NCBI GenBank assembly: GCA_937893605.1
Contig: CALBGG010000036.1
Span: 1 to 10,092, forward strand
DNA: 10,092 nt
Source of the DNA: an uncultured Clostridia bacterium
GTDB lineage: Bacteria > Bacillota > Clostridia > Oscillospirales > Oscillospiraceae
Direction of reading: 5' to 3'
Both the position numbers and the translations under genes were made by a program. The notes under the pieces were generated by a model. It had not been told where the DNA came from and made no database searches. It worked only from the letters and a program-made list of their open reading frames with translations. This document shows, piece by piece, positions 1 through 6,185 of this stretch. How positions within the stretch are numbered: position 1 is the first letter of the stretch; each line of letters begins with the position of its first letter.

Positions 1-510
1 CTTGCGCAAATTGCCCGCGGCGATAAGGCCGCACTGGGTGAGCTGTATGAGCGCACGCATGCCGCGGTGTTCGGCTTTGCGATGAGCATGTGCTGCTCCT
101 CTCCCGCCGACGCGGAGGATATACTGCACGACACATATCTTGCGGTGTTTTCCTCGGCAGGCCAATACAAGGCAAGAGGTAAGCCGATGGCGTGGATCAT
201 GACCATTGCCAAAAATCTTGCGCGAATGCGGATTAGAAAGGCCGGACGGCAGTCGGATATAGCGGATGAGGACTGGGAACGCTATCTTGCCGCGAAGAAC
301 ACGGTCAGCCCCGATGAGCGCATTCTGCTTCGGGCGGCGCTGAAGATCCTTTCCGATACAGAGCAGCAGATCGTGATGCTGCACGCGGTCGCCGGATTAA
401 AGCACCGCGAGATCGCGGCCATACTCGACATGCCGACTGCGACGGTGCTTTCCAAATACTCGCGGGCTCTGAAGAAGCTCGCGTCTGCAATGGAGGTGAA
501 AGGCGTATGA
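1..510 (+). CDS. ECF-type RNA polymerase sigma factor, 5' end outside window
   Basis: The frame is open from base 1, and 169 residues are visible before the TGA at 508-510. A GTG at 67 is a possible start, but the residues before it (GDKAALGELYERTH) match the start of sigma region 2, so the gene very likely begins upstream of the window. Region 2 continues through the acidic stretch DAEDILHDTYLAVF and the MAWIMTIAKNLA helix. Region 4 follows near the C-terminus: LSDTEQQIVMLHAVAGLKHR, then EIAAILDMPTATVLSKYSRA, a helix-turn-helix for the -35 element. Such factors direct RNA polymerase to a small regulon, often in response to envelope stress. The stop overlaps the next start (ATGA), so the two genes are probably translationally coupled and act as a sigma/anti-sigma pair. 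The target promoters cannot be determined here. Confidence 0.9.
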   Translation, partial: LAQIARGDKAALGELYERTHAAVFGFAMSMCCSSPADAEDILHDTYLAVFSSAGQYKARGKPMAWIMTIAKNLARMRIRKAGRQSDIADEDWERYLAAKNTVSPDERILLRAALKILSDTEQQIVMLHAVAGLKHREIAAILDMPTATVLSKYSRALKKLASAMEVKGV

Positions 511-1547
511 ACAGCAAAAACCTTGAAGCCTGGCTGCGCTCCTCGGTCTCGCACGCGGCTCCCGACGCTTTGGATGACATCCTCAGCGCATGTGACGATG
601 CGCAAGAGAAAATACCGCTTGCGGAGGCAAAGCCCGCATTCCCGCTGCGCCGCCTCGGTGCGATAGCTGCGATGCTTACACTTGTGATCGTCGGTGTTTT
701 TGCCGCAAAAATGCTGAGCTCGGCGCAGTTCCCCGTATACCCCGAATTCAGCTACCCCGGCGGCGAGAGCACCATCGACGGCCTGTATCTGCCCGATGAC
801 GTTGAGGTCGAGGCCGAAGGCGAAACGGCAAAGCTGTATGAGCTCGACATGAGCTTTGAGCGTTCAGTTCAGCAGATAGAGCGCTGCCTCGGAGCTGAGA
901 TGCCGTCCGATACCAAGGAGCGCTTAAAACGCGGCGAAAGGTGCACTTTAAAAGGATACAGTATCGATATTGAGCCCGATACCATGTACTGGTCGCTTTT
1001 TAAGCTTAATAATTCCCGCGCCGCGGTCGAAGATCCTGTCAGCGAAGATGAGGCCGTCGGGATCGCAAAGCGTTTTGTTTTCGAAAACGGGCTGTGGACG
1101 AATGATGTCGAGAATATCAAGGTCGCAAAGCAGGAGGGCACTAACGCCGACGGTGTGTACGGGCTCAGCGAGTATTCCGTTTTCTTTTACCCCTATATCG
1201 ACGGAAAAACGGTTTCGGGACGTTACAGGATAAGCATCAATGTGAGCCTTGAGGGCGAGATAATCTCTGTGTATTATCTTGTAAACCCGCTCGGCAATGC
1301 ATCCGACGCAGAACTCAAAAGCCGCGAGGATATCGCTGCCGACATTGAGGCGAAGGACTATGTCGGTGAGCTATGCGAAATTGACAGCGGCGCAAGGATA
1401 ATCGCCTGCAAGCTCATCTACTACGCCGACGGCTGGGCGCACAGGGGCAAGACCTACGCCTTCCCCGTCTACTGCCTGATCGTCGAGGGCAAAAGCAGCT
1501 CCGGCGAGACCGTGCGCACAAGCTTACTGATAGACGCGCAGAAATAG
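507..1547 (+). CDS. Probable anti-sigma factor, single-pass membrane protein
   Basis: 346 residues. The start ATG overlaps the sigma factor stop by 4 bases and is preceded by GGAGG within the sigma gene. Residues 1-48 are a short cytoplasmic part (SHAAPDALDDILSACDD), which would hold the sigma factor. Residues about 50-70 (LGAIAAMLTLVIVGVFAAKM) form one membrane span after Arg-Arg, implying N-in. About 275 residues lie outside the membrane. No HxxxCxxC zinc anti-sigma motif is visible, so it is not the classical ZAS type; the assignment rests on topology and coupling to the sigma gene. The outer part from about residue 178 contains FFYPYIDGKTVSGRYR (226-241), ELKSREDI (269-276), KLIYYADG (302-309) and GKTYAFPVY (314-322). 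These have close counterparts in the lipoprotein encoded at 5135-6028, suggesting a shared PepSY/YycI-like extracytoplasmic domain. The exact family is uncertain. Confidence 0.75.
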   Translation: MNSKNLEAWLRSSVSHAAPDALDDILSACDDAQEKIPLAEAKPAFPLRRLGAIAAMLTLVIVGVFAAKMLSSAQFPVYPEFSYPGGESTIDGLYLPDDVEVEAEGETAKLYELDMSFERSVQQIERCLGAEMPSDTKERLKRGERCTLKGYSIDIEPDTMYWSLFKLNNSRAAVEDPVSEDEAVGIAKRFVFENGLWTNDVENIKVAKQEGTNADGVYGLSEYSVFFYPYIDGKTVSGRYRISINVSLEGEIISVYYLVNPLGNASDAELKSREDIAADIEAKDYVGELCEIDSGARIIACKLIYYADGWAHRGKTYAFPVYCLIVEGKSSSGETVRTSLLIDAQK

Positions 1548-1558
1548 GGCATTTAATA

Positions 1559-1586
1559 ACCCCTCCGGTCAAATGACCGGAGGGGT
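1559..1586. terminator. Hairpin terminator after the sigma/anti-sigma operon
   Basis: Perfect inverted repeat with 13-base arms ACCCCTCCGGTCA (1559-1571) and TGACCGGAGGGGT (1574-1586), starting 12 bases after the anti-sigma stop. The T-tract after it is short (CTTTAT at 1591-1596), so it may act mostly by stem strength. The neighbouring genes converge here and the stem is symmetric, so it could stop transcription from both sides. Confidence 0.75.
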
Positions 1587-1591
1587 CGTGC

Positions 1592-1611
1592 TTTATACAT
1601 ACTGCTTGCGG
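1592..1611. repeat. 20-base direct repeat, left copy (att-like)
   Basis: TTTATACATACTGCTTGCGG, identical at all 20 positions to 1873-1892. The right copy is the 3' end of the small membrane protein gene, including its stop codon. This left copy sits alone after the sigma-operon terminator, as expected for a duplicated target or attachment site. Confidence 0.85.
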
Positions 1612-1706
1612 TTACGCATGTTTACGCATGTTACGGTACTTTTCTATAACTTCAGTATTTTTATTTTTTTCTTGCAATTTATATAAATCTACCGTAACAT
1701 GCGTAA
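1612..1706. repeat. Tandem TTACGCATG repeats and a 17-base inverted repeat
   Basis: TTACGCATG occurs at 1612-1620 and 1622-1630. The second is part of TTACGCATGTTACGGTA (1622-1638), whose exact reverse complement TACCGTAACATGCGTAA lies at 1690-1706, 51 bases away. The arms are too far apart, with an AT-rich middle, to look like a simple terminator. Repeated and inverted protein-binding sites, for example for a recombinase, are more likely. The binding protein is unknown. Confidence 0.8.
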
Positions 1707-1782
1707 CACGAGACTTTTCTTTTTTAAAAACCTGTGTTTTCAATGGTTTTTTCGTGCTTTTTCCTGTTACGGCCAAATGCAT
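1612..1782 (-). CDS. Possible 56-codon ORF inside the repeat-bounded segment
   Basis: Open from ATG at 1782 to TAA at 1612-1614, ending exactly where the left 20-base repeat begins. The 56-residue product is Lys/Asn-rich and includes KSRVTHVTVDLYKLQEKNKN and then EVIEKYRNMRKHA. No ribosome binding site precedes the ATG, and the frame stays open a further ten codons upstream with no better start. It could be the C-terminal remnant of an element-encoded protein, or chance coding in an A-rich strand. No family is recognised. Confidence 0.15.
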   Translation of the reverse strand: MHLAVTGKSTKKPLKTQVFKKEKSRVTHVTVDLYKLQEKNKNTEVIEKYRNMRKHA

Positions 1783-1826
1783 TTTTGTCGTAGCATCCGC
1801 AGCGTCGGCGGACTGTCACGCCTATT

Positions 1827-1863
1827 GCAAAAGCTCTCCCATCCAAGACGGGAGAGCTTTTGC
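1827..1863 (-). terminator. Terminator of dehydratase-like operon 1
   Basis: 14-base arms GCAAAAGCTCTCCC (1827-1840) and GGGAGAGCTTTTGC (1850-1863) with a 9-base loop. It begins 10 bases after the stop codon of the small membrane protein gene. The A/T ends of the stem supply a T-tract in both directions, so it may be bidirectional. It lies inside the 1592-1892 segment, so the operon now uses a terminator apparently brought by that segment. Confidence 0.8.
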
Positions 1864-1872
1864 TCATACATA

Positions 1873-1892
1873 TTTATACATACTGCTTGCGG
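1873..1892. repeat. 20-base direct repeat, right copy (3' end of the small gene)
   Basis: Identical to 1592-1611. On the minus strand it encodes the last residues (RKQYV) and stop codon of the 56-residue membrane protein, so the gene end is preserved in this copy. Confidence 0.85.
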
Positions 1893-2044
1893 GGGATCCT
1901 GTCGTAGTTCCATAGCAGGATGGGCTCTACGCAGTAGGCGAGGAATTTCATATCGAGGTTAAAGAAGTATATTGCAAACGTCACGGCGAAAAGCCCCGCT
2001 CCGCCGCCGAGCATTTTAAGGGGCAGCATTTTAAGTTTTGACAT
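1874..2044 (-). CDS. Small single-span membrane protein with FNLDM motif (operon 1)
   Basis: 56 residues. An upstream ATG in frame (2065) would overlap the preceding gene. The ATG at 2044 is preferred because AAGGAGGAG lies 7 bases before it. The N-terminus is basic (MSKLKMLPLKML), followed by a membrane span about residues 13-27 (GGGAGLFAVTFAIYF), the motif FNLDMKF, and a polar tail ending YDRIPRKQYV. It is the last gene of operon 1, 14 bases after the large subunit gene. The 52-residue protein at 6471-6629 is its paralogue, with matching YYFNLDMR, a Pro-Phe-Leu segment and a Tyr-Asp pair at the same relative places. I recognise no named family. By position it may anchor or assist the dehydratase-like pair (inference). 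Confidence 0.8.
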   Translation of the reverse strand: MSKLKMLPLKMLGGGAGLFAVTFAIYFFNLDMKFLAYCVEPILLWNYDRIPRKQYV

Positions 2045-2058
2045 ATCGTTTCTCCTCC

Positions 2059-3639
2059 TTACCATGCGTGCTCATCCGGCAGGATCTCGATTGTCGGATC
2101 TATCGGCTCTTCACGCATAACGGTGCGCATGTACTGATTGAACTGGTCGCGGATAGCCTGGCGGGTGTAGACTCGCGGATCGGCAAGATCGTGGCAGACC
2201 CACACAAGATGTATGCCGCGCTCTCTCGCCTGCTCCTCGAACTGGCCGTGCATGCCGGTCAGTGCCTTGCAGGACATGTGCTCCCACATCATGACCATGT
2301 CGGCGTTCATTTTCTCGCAGTACTCCCAAAGCTCGTCGACAAGCACCTTGTAGCCGCCGTGGGTGTGGTTGCGCATGATCATATTCATAGTAAGCCATGC
2401 CATATCATAATAAGCCTGCTCGCGGTTTTCGGGCGTATCCTCTTCGGCTATCTCCTCGCTTATGACCATAGAGAGCATATCCGTCAGAGGAACTACGCCC
2501 CAGCACTGGATCATCCAGTAGAGCATATCGATGATATACTGCGGCTGAACGCCCCAGACGATGCATCTGTGGCGGTATTCCGGCGCCATCATGGTCTTAT
2601 TCTTATAGCCCTGCCGAACGAGCTTCATGACCTTCTTGTCGATCTCGACGAAAGCGGGATAGCGGCCGCAGTTGCCCATGTAGTTTGTGTCGTTATACAG
2701 CGAGAACACGGCGCCGACAAACTGCGGATAAGGCGTGCTGTTGACCTCGAGCCAGCTTACACGGTTGCGGGTCGTGTTATTGACGCGCTTTGCACATTCG
2801 AAATACGCATTCCAGTCCCACTTCTCGCCTGTCTGCTCTTCAATGAACTTTATGGCGGCCTTGACATCGTTGGCGGCATACTTCTGAACATCCTCCTGCG
2901 TGTGGCGCATGGGCGCTACGAGCTGGAAGGTCGGTATGCCGTACTCGCGCTCAAGGCGCTTTGCTATGAGCCCGTTGCCCATAAGTGAGCCGTCGCAGGT
3001 CGTGTTCACCTGCACCGCGCACTTGCCGAGCACCGGGAAGTCATCGTCTATCGAAACGCCGAGCTCCGCCTCCGGCATGGGGCATACGTCGCCGGGAATC
3101 CCGAACTGCTGGGCAACATCGAGATAGTGCATGCCGGAATGCTGATTTAGGAGGTTTGCCGAGAACATCGTCGGCACCTCGCGCAGGATGCAGTTGAGCG
3201 TCGGGAAGCCCATCATGACCGCCGTCATCGCATTTTCGTCCCAAAGCACGCACTTTTCCGAGTATTTTACGTTGTTTCCCGTGCGGCGGTCGCCTTTTAT
3301 GGAATTATCTATGCACTGGGCAACGTCCTTTACGACGAAATCCATTGCGGTGTGGGTTATGCGCAGCGGCTCGTCGCGCAGGCCGATGGTGAATTTATCG
3401 AGCATGTGCGGCACGGCAAGATAGTTTGCAAACCATCTGTAGCGGAACATTGCCTTGACATTGCGCGGCTTTATAATAACGCGTGCAAGTATTGACAGAA
3501 GATAGAGCCATCTTGTGTAATCATAAAGCGTATCCTTCAGGCCGCGCCATTCGCGGCGGCGGCGGACCTTGCCCTGATCAAAAAGAACACCCAACCGCTT
3601 TTCGCCCTTGCGCTCTTTATCGTTTACCACTATCGCCAT
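2059..3639 (-). CDS. 2-hydroxyacyl-CoA dehydratase superfamily, large subunit (operon 1)
   Basis: 526 residues, longer than the usual 370-480 for HgdA/FldB/BcrC-type subunits. The ATG overlaps the upstream stop by one base (TAATG) after GGGAGG, so translation is coupled. Residues 29-110 are an extra N-terminal part with REWRGLKDT and a hydrophobic stretch near 44-56 (WLYLLSILARVII). The Fe-S core follows: GIPGDVC (Cys186), GKC (Cys207) and TTCD (Cys215). A later RHRCIVWG (357-364) and MSCKALTGMHGQFEE (Cys457) match the second half of the family fold. The tail reads NQYMRTVMREEPIDP and ends in Trp, as in its paralogue at 6645-8255. Family members with an activating ATPase either remove water from 2-hydroxyacyl-CoA or reduce benzoyl-CoA; the substrate here is unknown. 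A double-cubane cluster reductase is an alternative. Confidence 0.85.
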   Translation of the reverse strand: MAIVVNDKERKGEKRLGVLFDQGKVRRRREWRGLKDTLYDYTRWLYLLSILARVIIKPRNVKAMFRYRWFANYLAVPHMLDKFTIGLRDEPLRITHTAMDFVVKDVAQCIDNSIKGDRRTGNNVKYSEKCVLWDENAMTAVMMGFPTLNCILREVPTMFSANLLNQHSGMHYLDVAQQFGIPGDVCPMPEAELGVSIDDDFPVLGKCAVQVNTTCDGSLMGNGLIAKRLEREYGIPTFQLVAPMRHTQEDVQKYAANDVKAAIKFIEEQTGEKWDWNAYFECAKRVNNTTRNRVSWLEVNSTPYPQFVGAVFSLYNDTNYMGNCGRYPAFVEIDKKVMKLVRQGYKNKTMMAPEYRHRCIVWGVQPQYIIDMLYWMIQCWGVVPLTDMLSMVISEEIAEEDTPENREQAYYDMAWLTMNMIMRNHTHGGYKVLVDELWEYCEKMNADMVMMWEHMSCKALTGMHGQFEEQARERGIHLVWVCHDLADPRVYTRQAIRDQFNQYMRTVMREEPIDPTIEILPDEHAW

Positions 3640-4835
3640 TACTTTGCACCTCCCTGAAGCTTTTTGATCTCAATGCTTTCCACGAACGCCTGAACGCGGG
3701 TGCGCATCTGTCCGACGGACGAGCTTATGTTATACGGTCTGTCGACGGACAAAACGGGGTAGCCGTAATCCTCGCGCAGCATGGTCGAACCGAGAAGCCG
3801 CTCGTACGCCCAGGGGTCGCAGAACTTTATCTGCTGATATATGATGCCGTCCGCGCCGTACTCCTTTGCGATATCGTTTACATACGCCTTGCGGCCGTAG
3901 ACCTTCTCCATGTTGAACATGCGCGGGCAGTGGCCGTTATAAACATAGTGGCGGCAAACCTGAGTAAGCGCGTCCTCTTCGTTGTTGAGTTCTATCTCCA
4001 TTCTGCCGGGCAGCGAGCCGAAGCAGAAGCGGTCGGCGCAGACATAGGCGCCCGTCTCCTCAATGAGCTTTATAAAGCCGCTGTCATCAACCTCGGAGCC
4101 GACGACCGCTATTCTTGCGCGGTATTTCTTGTCCTCCGGCTCGCGCGTTTTTATCTCCTTAAGCGTCTCCTCAAGCTTGTCGATTATGAGATACTGCGGC
4201 ATAACGTATGTAGCCAGCGTCAGAACGTGGAACTCATAGCCGGTTATCCTCGGCCTTGATTCCTTGCGGAAGTTCCCGATCTCGGTTATCACGCGGCAGA
4301 CGCGGTTGTGCTCCTCGACGGCCTTTCTTATCGCTGCGTCGGAAACGTCGATGCCGTAGTTTTCGCTCAGGGGATTGAGTATATGATTTTGGCACTGCAA
4401 AACGAGCAGCTCGACGCCGTTATCGTCGGCCTTGAGGGGTATCTCCATAAACTCATGGAAGAACTTATCGTTGCCCTCGCCCATGGTCTTGAGAAGCTCC
4501 ATATTCTCCACGCAGCGATTTATCATCGTGCAGCCGTCCGGCGCGATGACGCAGTCGGCAAAGTTGAAGCCGCCCTCGATGGCGCGCTCGAGAAGCGCCC
4601 TCGACGTTTCGCACAGAAAGCTCGTCATGTAATACGTCGCTATGTCCATCGAGCCCGTGTTCGGCGCGTGCAGGCGGATGCCGAAGGCATTGCCGAGGTT
4701 CATAAGCGGCTCGGGCGTGTTCTCGCACACAAAGGCGACGCAGACCTTCCCCTCCTTCTTAGCATGAGTGATGAGCTTGTTGTTCGCCTCCTGCAGGAGG
4801 TTCTCGAACCAGTTCAGATGCTTCAGGTCTCTCAT
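3639..4835 (-). CDS. 2-hydroxyacyl-CoA dehydratase superfamily, small subunit (operon 1)
   Basis: 398 residues. An in-frame ATG at 4856 exists, but the one at 4835 has GGGGGAG 7 bases before it and gives the same N-terminus (MRDLKHL) as the paralogue at 9466. Likely cluster ligands are Cys37 (FVCENTPEPL), Cys75 (SFLCETSRALLERA) and Cys102 (GCTMINR), exactly the positions found in the paralogue. The second half has VVGSEVDD (244-251), CADRFCFGSLPGR (Cys271), HCPR (302-305) and IKFCDPWAYER (Cys339), all typical of HgdB/FldC/BcrB-type folds. The C-terminus is QAFVESIEIKKLQ. It is the first gene of operon 1 and overlaps the large subunit start by one base, so the two are almost certainly partners. 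It acts in the cytoplasm, or at the membrane if tethered by its partners. No catalytic-class residue is missing. Confidence 0.88.
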   Translation of the reverse strand: MRDLKHLNWFENLLQEANNKLITHAKKEGKVCVAFVCENTPEPLMNLGNAFGIRLHAPNTGSMDIATYYMTSFLCETSRALLERAIEGGFNFADCVIAPDGCTMINRCVENMELLKTMGEGNDKFFHEFMEIPLKADDNGVELLVLQCQNHILNPLSENYGIDVSDAAIRKAVEEHNRVCRVITEIGNFRKESRPRITGYEFHVLTLATYVMPQYLIIDKLEETLKEIKTREPEDKKYRARIAVVGSEVDDSGFIKLIEETGAYVCADRFCFGSLPGRMEIELNNEEDALTQVCRHYVYNGHCPRMFNMEKVYGRKAYVNDIAKEYGADGIIYQQIKFCDPWAYERLLGSTMLREDYGYPVLSVDRPYNISSSVGQMRTRVQAFVESIEIKKLQGGAK

Positions 4836-4873
4836 TTTTAAACTCCCCCATTTCATGTTTTATTCCGATTGCG

Positions 4874-4885
4874 ATCCTTTCGGAT
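4874..4885 (-). other. Small GAAA-loop hairpin in operon 1 leader
   Basis: On the minus strand ATCC, GAAA, GGAT: a 4-base-pair stem with a GNRA-type loop, about 40 bases before the start codon. The stem is short and could be chance. The rest of the leader (4836-4969) is AT-rich, with a perfect palindrome ATGTTAACAT at 4891-4900, and I see no gene in it. Confidence 0.3.
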
Positions 4886-4969
4886 ACTGCATGTTAACAT
4901 TTTAGCATTTTAGGCATATTATTTCAATATATTTATGCACTTTCTCTGTTTTGTATATTAATTTCACAC

Positions 4970-5005
4970 ATTTTTGTGTATTATAACAACAAGAAGCATT
5001 CTTCT
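4970..5005 (-). promoter_or_regulatory. Conserved upstream element and likely promoter of operon 1
   Basis: The 24 bases at 4970-4993 match 21 of 24 positions in the equivalent place before operon 2 (9596-9619). On the minus strand the element starts CTTGTTGTTA and ends CACAAAAAT, and contains a perfect -10 box TATAAT (4980-4985), about 145 bases before the start codon. A -35-like TAGACA lies 19 bases upstream of it. An inverted repeat AGAAG, CATT, CTTCT (4992-5005) sits between them and could be an operator; it is not conserved in operon 2. The TTGT and ACAA half-sites are 8 bases apart, unlike the 10 expected for Rex. From 5006 to 5094 I see nothing further. Confidence 0.55.
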
Positions 5006-5094
5006 GTCTAATCATTCGTCGGTTTTGTGTTGAGTTTAATATTCATTTCTCTTCACGTTCCGACTTTACAGCGTTTACCTGCAAGGGCGCAGAA

Positions 5095-5126
5095 ATCCCC
5101 CGATATCTAATATGATATCGGGGGAT
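5095..5126 (-). terminator. Terminator of the lipoprotein gene
   Basis: 13-base arms ATCCCCCGATATC (5095-5107) and GATATCGGGGGAT (5114-5126) with a TAATAT loop, ending 8 bases before the lipoprotein stop codon at 5135. On the minus strand it is followed by TTTCTG, a weak T-tract. Its arms are identical to those of the hairpin at 6147-6177. Confidence 0.75.
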
Positions 5127-5134
5127 AAAGTTTA

Positions 5135-6028
5135 TTATGACTTCGCTTGCGACGCCGCGTCGACGAACACCTCAAAGTGCTCGGCTTCTCCCGCGTCATT
5201 ATCTATCTCTGCCGAGAAGACATAAACAGGCTGCACATACAGCTTGCCGTCCTTGACAACACCGTCGCAGTAATAGCAAAGCTCATAATCCGTTATAGTG
5301 GCAGTGCCGGAAGCTCCTGCTGCGTTTGAAATAAACTCACCTTTTGAAATGCTCTGTTTGACTTCGTCTATGCTTTTTAGCTTGACCTCTCCGCCGGCCT
5401 TGGGTTCAAACGACTGCTTTGAGAAATACACGGTTTTTCCGCCTTCACCAATACCGACAGTAGTTCTGAATATGCCGTAAACGTTCTTTCCGTCAACCGT
5501 CGGATAAAATATCACGTCTTTTTGCAGTATTTTTTCATCACCATCCGTGGTATAAGACAGCACGCCGCTGTCGCTTGTCGAGCCGATCTTGAGGCCACTG
5601 TCGGCAATTTCTTTGGCCGCAAACTGCTGCGCCTGCGCATCCGTCGGCATATTATCCGGTGCAGCCGACGGCAGCGGTGTTGAATATGTCCATGATCCGG
5701 CGCTCGTATCTATAAGCAGCGTTCCTTCGCCGGCTTTATAAAGCCAATAGCCGTCTGTATTATTGATAAGCTCGACCTCGCCGTTTACTATCTCGGACAC
5801 GCTGTAATATTCCTTGATCATCGTCTCAACGTCCGGCACCTCATAATAAAACGCCGTCAAAGTATCCTCGTCAAAGCTGAGCGAACTTTTCATTTCCGGC
5901 GTCTGTATCTCCTCCGGGTTTGCTGCGAACTGAAGCTCCGGTATTGCGACCGTATCTACCGGCTCTGAGCATGCGGTCAGAAGAAAGATGAGTAAAACTG
6001 CAAATAACAGCGTACAATACTTTCTCAT
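5135..6028 (-). CDS. Lipoprotein sharing a domain with the anti-sigma-like protein
   Basis: 297 residues from ATG 6028. An upstream in-frame ATG at 6082 is rejected: it has no ribosome binding site and lies at the predicted transcript start, while starting at 6028 gives a clean signal peptide. GGAGG before 6028 is 17 bases away, further than usual. Residues 1-20 are a lipoprotein signal (MRKYCTLLFAVLLIFLLTAC) with lipid-modified Cys20, so the mature protein sits on the outer face of the membrane. Residues about 130-297 contain VIFYPTVDGKNVYG (172-185), VKLKSIDEV (215-223), YELCYYCDG (248-256) and GKLYVQPVY (261-269), parallel to the outer part of the protein at 507-1547. It is a single-gene unit with its own promoter and terminator between the two operons. 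Function unknown; a sensor or envelope role is possible. Confidence 0.8.
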   Translation of the reverse strand: MRKYCTLLFAVLLIFLLTACSEPVDTVAIPELQFAANPEEIQTPEMKSSLSFDEDTLTAFYYEVPDVETMIKEYYSVSEIVNGEVELINNTDGYWLYKAGEGTLLIDTSAGSWTYSTPLPSAAPDNMPTDAQAQQFAAKEIADSGLKIGSTSDSGVLSYTTDGDEKILQKDVIFYPTVDGKNVYGIFRTTVGIGEGGKTVYFSKQSFEPKAGGEVKLKSIDEVKQSISKGEFISNAAGASGTATITDYELCYYCDGVVKDGKLYVQPVYVFSAEIDNDAGEAEHFEVFVDAASQAKS

Positions 6029-6089
6029 GTTTTTCGTCTTCGTTTCCTCCTTTACTAAACTATCATAAATTCCACCATTCAACTCAAAT

Positions 6090-6119
6090 ATTATATTCCT
6101 GCCATATTTACGAATTCAA
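6090..6119 (-). promoter_or_regulatory. Predicted promoter of the lipoprotein gene
   Basis: On the minus strand TTGAAT (6114-6119), an 18-base spacer, then a perfect TATAAT (6090-6095). Transcription would start near 6083, giving a leader of about 55 bases that holds AAAGGAGG. This favours the start codon at 6028. Confidence 0.55.
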
Positions 6120-6146
6120 GCATAACAACATGTGGCTATTGCCGAA

Positions 6147-6177
6147 ATCCCCCGATATCTTTATGATATCGGGGGAT
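6147..6177 (-). terminator. Terminator of dehydratase-like operon 2
   Basis: Arms ATCCCCCGATATC (6147-6159) and GATATCGGGGGAT (6165-6177) with a TTTAT loop. It lies 8 bases beyond the zinc-ribbon gene stop, the same spacing as the copy after the lipoprotein gene. TTTCGG follows on the minus strand. Confidence 0.75.
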
Positions 6178-6185
6178 GGGATGAC

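Larger units (their letters stand above)
1592..1892. mobile_element. Possible small integrated element or remnant bounded by 20-base direct repeats
   Basis: A 261-base interior (1612-1872) is bounded by perfect 20-base direct repeats. It is AT-rich and lacks a convincing gene. It contains TTACGCATG twice in tandem, a perfect 17-base inverted repeat pair and a terminator at its right end. One boundary repeat coincides with the 3' end of a gene, leaving that gene intact, as is typical of site-specific integration by tyrosine recombinases. No recombinase gene is present, so it would be a deletion remnant or a non-autonomous element. A local duplication is the main alternative. The repeats are seen directly; the element interpretation is inference. 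Confidence 0.4.

Noticed and set aside
1612..1706. CRISPR-like repeat array
   Set aside because: Only two 9-base direct copies and one distant inverted copy, with no regular spacers and no cas gene.
1628..1915. Plus-strand ORF of 95 codons in the repeat-bounded segment
   Set aside because: Phe/Cys-rich translation of a T-rich strand, running through the terminator hairpin and into the 3' end of the small gene, with no ribosome binding site.
2038..2988. Long plus-strand open frame antisense to the operon 1 large subunit
   Set aside because: It is the mirror of a well-supported gene; its translation shows no family motif and it has no ribosome binding site. Similar mirror frames at 3483-4259, 4308-4841, 6273-7334, 7368-8282 and 8396-9247 were rejected for the same reason.
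4836..4856. Earlier start codon for the operon 1 small subunit at 4856, and likewise 9484 for operon 2
   Set aside because: Each would place the GGGGG ribosome binding site inside the coding sequence, and the N-termini of the two paralogues agree only from MRDLKHL onward.
4970..4993. Rex (redox regulator) operator before the operons
   Set aside because: The TTGT and ACAA half-sites are present, but 8 bases apart rather than the 10 expected, and the inner bases do not match in operon 1. Kept only as an unidentified conserved element.
6029..6082. Upstream start for the lipoprotein at 6082
   Set aside because: It would add 18 polar residues before the signal peptide, lacks a ribosome binding site, and lies at the predicted transcript start.
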